NCBI GenBank assembly: GCA_040755755.1
Contig: JBFLZW010000087.1
Span: 41,638-105,637, forward strand
Origin: a bacterium
Lineage (GTDB): Bacteria > SZUA-182 > DTGQ01
Length of the DNA: 64,000 nt
Reading direction: 5' to 3'
Of the stretch, positions 57,859-64,000 are shown piece after piece; position 1 is the stretch's first letter; every line of letters begins with the position of its first letter. A program made the translations under genes and the position numbers. A model generated the notes under the pieces. The model was not told where the DNA came from and made no database searches. It saw nothing but the letters and a program-made list of their open reading frames with translations.

Positions 57859-58772
57859 CAGGTAAAAGAGCTGGAGTGAGGTCAATGACAGTTGATGAGG
57901 CTATTGCCAAAATCGAAGATATCCCCACGATCCCGACAATTTTAGGAGAAATTCTGCGGATAACTTCTTCCGAGAGAAGTTCGGTGAATGATTTGACCAG
58001 GATTATCTATTCTGATCAGGCACTGGCTACCAAGATTCTGAAAATGGCCAATTCATCTTTTTACCGGCTGGCTCAGCAGGTAAAAAGCATTGACCGGGCT
58101 ATCGTGGTTCTCGGATTCGAGGAGGTCCGCGCCATAGCTACGGCCATGACAGTTTTTGATTCCGTGTACCTGCGAAAAGACGGGGTCTACTATAACCGGC
58201 TGAGATCATGGAACCATTCTCTGCTCTGCGGCATGGGCACCAGGATATTGGTCAACCAGGTGAAGAATGGCAGGGGGCTTGAATCGGAAGTCTTTGTAGG
58301 AGGATTGATTCATGATATCGGCAAGGTTTTGATGGATCGGAATTTCCCGGAATATTTTGCCAGGGTTTTGGAATTGGTCGAAGAAACATCCATGACTATG
58401 GAATCCGCCGAGCAGAAAATTTTCGGTTTCGATCATGCCCTGCTGGCTGGCAGGTTATTGAAAAAATGGAAATTCCCTGACCAGTTGATCGACATGGTTT
58501 TGCATCACCATCATCCCGTTTCCGGAGAGGATAATCGGTGCTGGATCAGTATACTTTTTGTGGCCGACATGATGTGTCATCAGCTCGGATGTTCAACCTT
58601 TGCCTGTGAGCCCAAACCCAATATCAGGAAGTTTCTCCGTTCCGATTTGATGAAGTCACTCAGGAATAAAGGGTTGCCTCTGACGCCTCCAAATTTTATT
58701 GCTTCTCTCCGAAAATTAAAGGGACATCTGGCAGAGATAGACCGTCTGGCGAACATTTTTCTCCCTTCTTAA
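57855..58772 (+). CDS. HDOD-domain protein
   Basis: This 305-residue protein has an HDOD domain. [17 protein letters not shown] starts the domain, then [38 protein letters not shown] and HHHHP. HDOD proteins usually act in signalling rather than as nucleases or phosphodiesterases. A possible later start is ATG 57888. Coupled translation with the sigma-54 activator suggests a joint regulatory role, perhaps over the neighbouring exported proteins. Confidence 0.85.
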   Translation: MTGKRAGVRSMTVDEAIAKIEDIPTIPTILGEILRITSSERSSVNDLTRIIYSDQALATKILKMANSSFYRLAQQVKSIDRAIVVLGFEEVRAIATAMTVFDSVYLRKDGVYYNRLRSWNHSLLCGMGTRILVNQVKNGRGLESEVFVGGLIHDIGKVLMDRNFPEYFARVLELVEETSMTMESAEQKIFGFDHALLAGRLLKKWKFPDQLIDMVLHHHHPVSGEDNRCWISILFVADMMCHQLGCSTFACEPKPNIRKFLRSDLMKSLRNKGLPLTPPNFIASLRKLKGHLAEIDRLANIFLPS

Positions 58773-58857
58773 GAAGCGGAAAGAGGAAGACCGGGCATCT
58801 TTCAACGGAATAGTATAAGTCAAGAGGCCCGGCCTGATGAATCGTGGTATCTCCCTT

Positions 58858-61785
58858 TTATTTGCACCCAAACCATGAACCAATGGTTCCAATAAAGCAC
58901 ATCTTCGACTTGTCATCGGAAGACCCGGAAGAAACTGGTGTAGGCACATAGATATAATTGGTCTTGCTGGTATTATTGGGGTCTACCGGTGTTGCGTAAA
59001 TGTCCTGTGATGGTGAGCTTTCAACGTCATATTCATTATATGCGGTCAGCAGTATCCGGTAAGTAGTATTGTTCTGCAGGTTCGTGAGGTTATAGGAAGT
59101 CACATTCCCGACATCGACCTTGTTCCTGAGGTTTCTGATAGAGCCGTTAGTCCCTGAATTGTTCCCGCTGTTTCCCCCCGGGGTTCCCCCATTCATGTCT
59201 CCGCCGTTTCCTCCCGTTCCGCCGGTACCACTATCCATACTCCCTCCATCGCCGCTCGATCCGCCGGGAGTATATCGGCTTGCCGATTGCACAGCCCTGA
59301 TAGCGGAAACATCGTAATAGAGGTTATATCCCTGAGCTTCGGCGACCCTTTCCCAACTGAGCTTGACCGTGGAGCGGTCAACCGAGACCACAATCGAGGA
59401 TGGTTCTGCCGGAGGCTCGGCTATGCCCTTGAGTCCGAAGCTGTCTTTGATGATGTCCCTGTAGGCCCGGTCATATTTAGCTTCATCGACAGCCAGAATA
59501 TCGAGGAGAAAATCCAGGTATGAGACCGGTTCCGCATAGGCGGCAAACAAAAAGAGCGTATTGGCTGTTTTGATTCCATTCTCTCCGTATCTGCGGCGAA
59601 GCTCCTTCCGAAGGTTCCACATGGCCCCGGACAGAATAAGGCTGCTTTCGTAAAGCTCATCTCCATAATTCAGCCGGTAATGCAGGTCATTTTCCAGATC
59701 CCGTAAGGCTCCCTGATTCCAGAAGCCACCCTCGGCGATCAGAGAATCATTATTGATAGTGCAGGCCCAGTAATCGGAAAATGCCTCATGCATGGCATCG
59801 AACTGATTAAACCGGCTGGGATTGGATACAGGATTGCTTTCATAGATAGTATCGGTGACGGCATGACTTACTTCATGGTAGATAATATCTGAATAGAGAG
59901 AAAAATCCTGATATTCAGCCTTATCACCTTCTCCAAGGTAAATCCCGTCACCTTCAAGCCAGTAAGAGTTGTTGATCTCCTCAGTATTGTGAACCGTAAT
60001 GGAGATGGGAAAGAAAGAATCCCTTCTTCCCGGAAAATTAGGGTCTATTGCCTTAAGATATTCAATGAGATAGTTGGCATGATAGTAGGCGTTCAACTCG
60101 TCGATATCCCCGGAGGCACTGATAGTTCCGGTATCCGTTTGGGGATTGTAATCGCTGGCGGCTTTGAGCGTGACCGTGATTTCGTCGGGCCTGTTTCGCA
60201 CGATGTTGCCATTGGTATAGACCAGACCCTCTCCCTCATGGTTCCTGACCTGGAAATAGGTTCCCTTAAGGCTGATATCAAGGATATTATTTGCCGCCTC
60301 ATTGGTGAAAGTAAAACTCCCGTTCTCATCAGTCACTCCCTGGACAGCGTGGTAAACGCCGATATCGTCGATGTTCCATCCGCAGTAATTATAAAAGCTG
60401 TTGGTGGGTCCCATGCCCCAGCGGATAGAAAAGGTCCCCGGATTCCCGCTCAGAAAGGAGGAAAGATCATAAGACACCAGTTTCCATTCTCCATCATAGA
60501 TCGGCTCGAGGGGATTTGACCAGACCACATGCCAGTTGCCCGGCAAGCTGCTGATTTCGATATTGGCTTTATCCGAATTCGATCCTTCAACTCCAAGCCA
60601 GCGCCAGAATCTGAGGACTGTTTTTTTGCTCCCGCTCTGCCTGGTGATTGGCTTTGTAGTCAGGTACTCCCGGTTGGTCAGGTTCTCGTAATAACTGCCG
60701 CGCAGATTGTATCCATAGACAGCGGAGCCGGTATGGCCTGCATCCGGGTCCGTTTCCTCTGATCCCGAAGAGCCTGCCACCGGAATGCCGTATTCCCACC
60801 GAAATAGTGAGGTCCCGGCCCATCCTGGATCCTGGTTGAGATTTTCAAACATCAGAGGAGATGTTTTATCAAGGAGCGTAGCGGTCAGATTGGAAAACGG
60901 GACCGTAAGTATCGTGCCGGGATATTCGGGCAGGATTTGCCCCTCCACTTTTCCGAAAACCGAATAGCGTGCCCGGTCATAGTATTCGATAATACTTCCG
61001 TCCTGGGCATCGATAAAGTACCTCCACCCTTTGGCCAGCCGGGGGCAGGTTGCTTCGATCTCCCAGCATAAGCGGTATGCAACAGGTTGTGTGTCCTGCA
61101 GGGGATAGATAACCAGCCGGGGCTGGTTGCAGGTCAGGGAATCCGGGGAGAGTCCGCGGCTCTGGGCAACCATGCCAATGGCTGTCCGGCTGTCCAGGGA
61201 GGATTGCGGATCGATGGTTATCCCTGGATAGACAGTTCCCCCAAAGGTTAAAAGCTTTCCTGATTGCTGATAGCGCAAGGTCAGATATCCCCCGTAGACG
61301 GGAATTGACTGAGCGTATTGGCTGAACCTGACATACCATATTTCTCCCCGCTGATAAACCCTCTCCAGATGAAAGTCCTGGTAGCTTACCTGGAAAATCG
61401 ATTCGTTTTCCCGGATGAATTTTTTTGATTCCTCAATCAGGTCCGCCTGGCTGCTCAGCTTTCGTTGAGCTTTGCCTGAAGACGAAGTACCGGTAGCCTC
61501 CACCCGCAGATAATTTGCCGTTTGGCTTCGCAGGACCTTCCAATCTCCTCCATTCCTTGCGAGAAAATATCTCCATGATTCATCCTTCTGGAGCCTCTGC
61601 GGAGAGATTATTTGAGCATCCTCTCCGCGGCTCGAATAATTCCCGGTTAAACTTCGTTCCCTTTTTCCCTTGCCGGACTGCAAAAGAGCATAGGCAGGGT
61701 TGTCCCATAAGGCTATTCCTCCAATAAAAATAATCAGAGGCAGCAAGGTGGAAATGGAAGCAAGCAGGCGAACACATTGAACCAT
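58858..61785 (-). CDS. Secreted thermolysin/fungalysin-like metalloprotease with CFI-box-like C-terminus
   Basis: This 975-residue protein has an N-terminal signal segment (about 8-33), an FTP/PepSY-type propeptide (about 90-270), a MAM-like jelly roll ending WNIDDIGVY (about 370-480) and a gluzincin catalytic domain with YHEVSHAVTD (about 635) and EAFSDYWACTIN (about 660), which give the zinc ligands. A fibronectin-III-like domain interrupted by a Gly/Ser/Asn-rich loop (about 840-890) follows. The C-terminus ...MCFIGTIGSWFGCK is like the CFI-box tail seen on exported proteins. It may process the neighbouring repeat proteins. Confidence 0.8.
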   Translation of the reverse strand: MVQCVRLLASISTLLPLIIFIGGIALWDNPAYALLQSGKGKRERSLTGNYSSRGEDAQIISPQRLQKDESWRYFLARNGGDWKVLRSQTANYLRVEATGTSSSGKAQRKLSSQADLIEESKKFIRENESIFQVSYQDFHLERVYQRGEIWYVRFSQYAQSIPVYGGYLTLRYQQSGKLLTFGGTVYPGITIDPQSSLDSRTAIGMVAQSRGLSPDSLTCNQPRLVIYPLQDTQPVAYRLCWEIEATCPRLAKGWRYFIDAQDGSIIEYYDRARYSVFGKVEGQILPEYPGTILTVPFSNLTATLLDKTSPLMFENLNQDPGWAGTSLFRWEYGIPVAGSSGSEETDPDAGHTGSAVYGYNLRGSYYENLTNREYLTTKPITRQSGSKKTVLRFWRWLGVEGSNSDKANIEISSLPGNWHVVWSNPLEPIYDGEWKLVSYDLSSFLSGNPGTFSIRWGMGPTNSFYNYCGWNIDDIGVYHAVQGVTDENGSFTFTNEAANNILDISLKGTYFQVRNHEGEGLVYTNGNIVRNRPDEITVTLKAASDYNPQTDTGTISASGDIDELNAYYHANYLIEYLKAIDPNFPGRRDSFFPISITVHNTEEINNSYWLEGDGIYLGEGDKAEYQDFSLYSDIIYHEVSHAVTDTIYESNPVSNPSRFNQFDAMHEAFSDYWACTINNDSLIAEGGFWNQGALRDLENDLHYRLNYGDELYESSLILSGAMWNLRKELRRRYGENGIKTANTLFLFAAYAEPVSYLDFLLDILAVDEAKYDRAYRDIIKDSFGLKGIAEPPAEPSSIVVSVDRSTVKLSWERVAEAQGYNLYYDVSAIRAVQSASRYTPGGSSGDGGSMDSGTGGTGGNGGDMNGGTPGGNSGNNSGTNGSIRNLRNKVDVGNVTSYNLTNLQNNTTYRILLTAYNEYDVESSPSQDIYATPVDPNNTSKTNYIYVPTPVSSGSSDDKSKMCFIGTIGSWFGCK

Positions 61786-62044
61786 GACGTACTACTCCCC
61801 CCTTCAAATGATGAAATAGAATAACCACGTTAGACTTTATTTACCTTTTCAGCATATTCTGTACCAGGACTGATCTTTTTAAGGAATTAAAAATTGGCTT
61901 GACAAAGCAGGCATCTCTGAGGAAAAAGAGGGATGCTCGTTCTTTGAGGAGGAGAGTGGTGTGTTCTTTTCCGCGAGAGCAAGTGACAGGTTTTTGAACA
62001 GTTCCGGGGATGACTGATTGAATACTGGTTGAGACCGGGAAAAA

Positions 62045-62081
62045 CCGGGAGGGCAGCCCTGAATGAAGGCTGCCCTCCCGG
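62045..62081 (-). terminator. Terminator after the first YGGLYG gene
   Basis: ccgggagggcagcc (62045-62058) and ggctgccctcccgg (62068-62081) form a perfect 14-bp stem. Read on the minus strand it is followed by TTTTT. Confidence 0.8.
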
Positions 62082-62148
62082 TTCGAGCAAGCAATTATCA
62101 TTATGAGTGAATGAGATTAAACATACCTTAGCAGGAGATTCACCTCAG

Positions 62149-63234
62149 CTACCAGATAAAAGGAATGAGAGGGAATAAAGCAGAGATAACAGCCGGTGCC
62201 GCTGTAGCTGTGGGAACCAGAACCGTAGGAGCAACAATCGTAGGAGCAACAATCGTAGGAGCAACAACTGTCGGAGCTGCAACGGCTGGAGCTACAACAG
62301 GGGCGGAAACCGTGGGAAATACGGTCAGATCAAGATTGAAGGTTCCTGTCTGGTCAACTCCCAGAGCCTTGACAACGATACCGGTAGCTACACTGACAAT
62401 ACTCCAGGTTCCGGTCATGGTGGTAGGACTGGTCAGGGTCCCGCTGATCTGGAGAGCATAGGTTCCCAGAGCATTAATTCCACTCAAGGTGACAGAATAT
62501 GGAGTAGAGGTTCCATAGACCGTAACCGGCGTCGGGATAGAGGCATTTCCAAAGAGTGTGGCTGTTCCGGTGAGGAATCCGGTCAGAGGATCTTCAACCA
62601 GAGTCAACGTCATATCAGCATACAGGAAACCCAGATACCAGGTTCCGGTCCATGATCCGTCAAACTGCTCGGCAGTAATAGCCGCAGTGGCAGCAGGTGC
62701 CGCAGTAGTGGTTGTAGTAGTAGGCGGAGTGAGCCCGGCCAGAGCTGTCAATATAGCATTCGACGTACTGCTCAGACCTGAAAGACCGCCAAGACCGCCA
62801 TACAGACCGCCTAACCCGCCGTACAGTCCACCCAGACCACCATAGAGGCCGCCCAGACCGAGCATGCCGCCATACAGGCCATACAGACCGCCCAGGCCAT
62901 ACATACCATACAGGCCGCCGTACAAACCGCCATAGAGACCGCCGAGCCCGAACATTCCGCCATACAGGCCATATAAGCCACCATACAGGCCATACAATCC
63001 ACCGTACAGTCCGCCTAATCCATACATACCACCATACAGACCGCCGTACAATCCGCCATACAAACCGCCATAGAGACCACCCAAGCCGTACATACCATAT
63101 AAGCCACCACCATACAAACCGCCATAGGAGCTGTAATACCCTTCGCTTGGCTTGGAAAGAGTGATAATCAGGCAGAGTATCAAGAGGAACGAGAGGCAGG
63201 TTTTCAACCATGATTTTCCAGGGTCTTTCATCAT
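62149..63234 (-). CDS. Secreted YGGLYG-repeat protein with C-terminal beta domain
   Basis: This protein has about 361 residues. ATG 63234 is chosen for the AAGGAAA upstream and the signal peptide that follows (WLKTCLSFLLILCLIITL). Residues about 35-155 are near-perfect short repeats of GGLYG, GMYGLGG and GLYGGMFG, containing only Gly, Leu, Tyr and a few Met/Phe. A compact beta-rich domain (about 195-310, GSWTGTWYLGFLYADMTLTL to TGTFNLDL) and a VVAPTIVAPT tail follow. The beta domain recurs in the next gene. I recognise no family. A fibre, matrix or amyloid role is inferred from composition. Confidence 0.7.
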   Translation of the reverse strand: MMKDPGKSWLKTCLSFLLILCLIITLSKPSEGYYSSYGGLYGGGLYGMYGLGGLYGGLYGGLYGGLYGGMYGLGGLYGGLYGLYGGLYGLYGGMFGLGGLYGGLYGGLYGMYGLGGLYGLYGGMLGLGGLYGGLGGLYGGLGGLYGGLGGLSGLSSTSNAILTALAGLTPPTTTTTTAAPAATAAITAEQFDGSWTGTWYLGFLYADMTLTLVEDPLTGFLTGTATLFGNASIPTPVTVYGTSTPYSVTLSGINALGTYALQISGTLTSPTTMTGTWSIVSVATGIVVKALGVDQTGTFNLDLTVFPTVSAPVVAPAVAAPTVVAPTIVAPTIVAPTVLVPTATAAPAVISALFPLIPFIW

Positions 63235-63323
63235 ACGACTTTCCTTCCCTACAATGAGTGTTTTCATGCATCCTTGAGAATTGCTCTCAAGAGCCTAATG
63301 AAAAATCAGGCTTACACTGGGAA

Positions 63324-63358
63324 GGCAGCCTTCTTCGGAAAAGCTGAAGAAGGCTGCC
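63324..63358 (-). terminator. Hairpin between the two YGGLYG genes
   Basis: ggcagccttcttc (63324-63336) and gaagaaggctgcc (63346-63358) form a perfect 13-bp stem with a 9-base loop, just past the stop of the upstream paralogue. No T-run follows, so partial termination or mRNA stabilisation is possible. Confidence 0.6.
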
Positions 63359-63404
63359 CTCGTCTCCTATTACGATATACACCTTCAGACTGAGCCTGTT
63401 AAAC

Positions 63405-64000
63405 CTAGATTACCGGAGCAAGCAGGCTGAGCTTAAAGCTGCCGGTTTCCACCAGTGAAGTACTGTTGGTCAGGGTATAGGTTCCGTCCATAGTGGTAGC
63501 GGTAGTCAGGGTACCAACAATATCAATCGTAAAGGTCATAGTACCAAGGCCAATGCCGGAGCCGCTGAGGATAATCTGACTGTTCAGTGCAGTTCCGGTA
63601 ACATCCACCAGACTGCCCAGCGTGGGATTACCCAGCAGTTGAACATAACCGGACAGGGTTCCCAGCAGAGGATCTACAACCAGGTTGAGAGTCATTGGGC
63701 CGGAAACAAGCCCTGAAGACCAGATACCTTCCCAGGTTCCAGCCTGCTCGGCAGCCGTTAGCGAACCACTTAAGGCGGAGATGAGAGCCAGGGTGCTCAA
63801 ATCACCCATGCCATAGAGCCCGCCCAGACCATAGAGCCCACCCAGGCCGTACATACCATAAAGCCCGCCATAGAGGCCGCCCAGGCCATACAAGCCGTAG
63901 AGCCCGCCATAGAGGCCACCCAGGCCGTACATGCCATAGAGTCCGCCGTAGAGTCCCATGCCGTAAAGTCCGCCGTAGAGACCGCCATACAAGCTTCCTA
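63405..64000 (-). CDS. Second YGGLYG-repeat protein, 5'-truncated by window edge
   Basis: The frame is open to the window end, so the signal peptide and part of the repeat are missing. The visible part has about 70 residues of GGLYGLYGLGG-type repeats and then a beta-rich domain (EQAGTWEGIWSSG to TGSFKLSLLAPVI) paralogous to that of the neighbouring gene. It has no Val-Ala-Pro tail and ends directly after the beta domain. Tandem duplication of one ancestral gene is likely. Confidence 0.7.
   Translation of the reverse strand, partial: GSLYGGLYGGLYGMGLYGGLYGMYGLGGLYGGLYGLYGLGGLYGGLYGMYGLGGLYGLGGLYGMGDLSTLALISALSGSLTAAEQAGTWEGIWSSGLVSGPMTLNLVVDPLLGTLSGYVQLLGNPTLGSLVDVTGTALNSQIILSGSGIGLGTMTFTIDIVGTLTTATTMDGTYTLTNSTSLVETGSFKLSLLAPVI

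Noticed and set aside
62165-63271. Several long Arg/Val/Trp or Pro-rich frames over the YGGLYG gene
   Set aside because: They arise from the repeated codons read in other phases. Only the minus-strand frame with signal peptide and terminator is credible.

Overview
The window looks like a chromosomal stretch from a free-living, probably anaerobic, Gram-negative-type bacterium. A deltaproteobacterium-like lineage or an uncultivated candidate phylum fits best. The reasons are a group 3b-type [NiFe] hydrogenase (sulfhydrogenase), both an F-type and a V/A-type ATPase, a B12-dependent radical SAM protein next to methylenetetrahydrofolate reductase, sigma-54 and HDOD regulators, and several large exported proteins. 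No rRNA, tRNA or CRISPR array was seen, so the lineage call is an inference from gene content.

Layout. 1-3.6 kb: hydrogenase genes hydB(partial)-G-D-A, convergent with a GT39-type glycosyltransferase (3.6-5.1 kb). 5.1-10.8 kb is an accessory patch: an AT-rich pair of small membrane genes, a 124-bp MITE-like inverted repeat, a thrombospondin-3 gene remnant, a chemoreceptor with a near-identical internal duplication, a complete but minimal IS66 element with target duplication, and a decayed IS1380-like transposase. 10.9-24.5 kb is mostly housekeeping: an ABC-2 exporter, a GxxExxY fragment inside an inverted repeat, a stand-alone LigD-type 3'-phosphoesterase, metF with a radical SAM gene, a histidine kinase, UPF0158, FmdB and DksA-like zinc proteins, accB-accC, an M24 peptidase, a TPR protein, and an AbrB/PIN toxin-antitoxin pair. 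24.5-26.7 kb holds a chimeric IS982-like transposase and an unknown helical protein.

27-50 kb is the bioenergetic core. Two complex-I/Mrp-type antiporter subunits plus a 74-residue membrane protein are followed by a seven-gene F-type ATP synthase operon (a, c, b, delta-alpha fusion, gamma, beta, epsilon). Both units start from unusually similar sigma-70 promoters. After an AAA/PD-(D/E)XK gene and an M23 peptidase comes, on the minus strand, a nine-gene V/A-type ATPase operon whose order matches the Enterococcus hirae Na+-ATPase (ntpF-I-K-E-C-G-A-B-D). The F-type c subunit lacks the Na+ signature, while the V-type proteolipid keeps all the Na+ ligands. The cell therefore probably runs one proton and one sodium rotary machine.

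50.4-52.1 kb is a gene-poor spacer with a second copy of a MITE-like repeat. 52.1-64 kb encodes exported, low-complexity proteins: a protein with exact 129-bp tandem repeats (NPYLYSGLLGN type), an Ig-like/propeller protein with an aromatic Gly/Ser tail, a large HExxH metalloprotease with a CFI-box-like C-terminus, and two paralogues with dozens of YGGLYG-type repeats followed by a common beta-rich domain. Between them lie a sigma-54 activator with a degenerate receiver and an HDOD protein. This cluster is the best candidate for an undescribed system, perhaps an extracellular fibre or matrix with its own protease and regulator. That role is inferred from composition and neighbourhood only.
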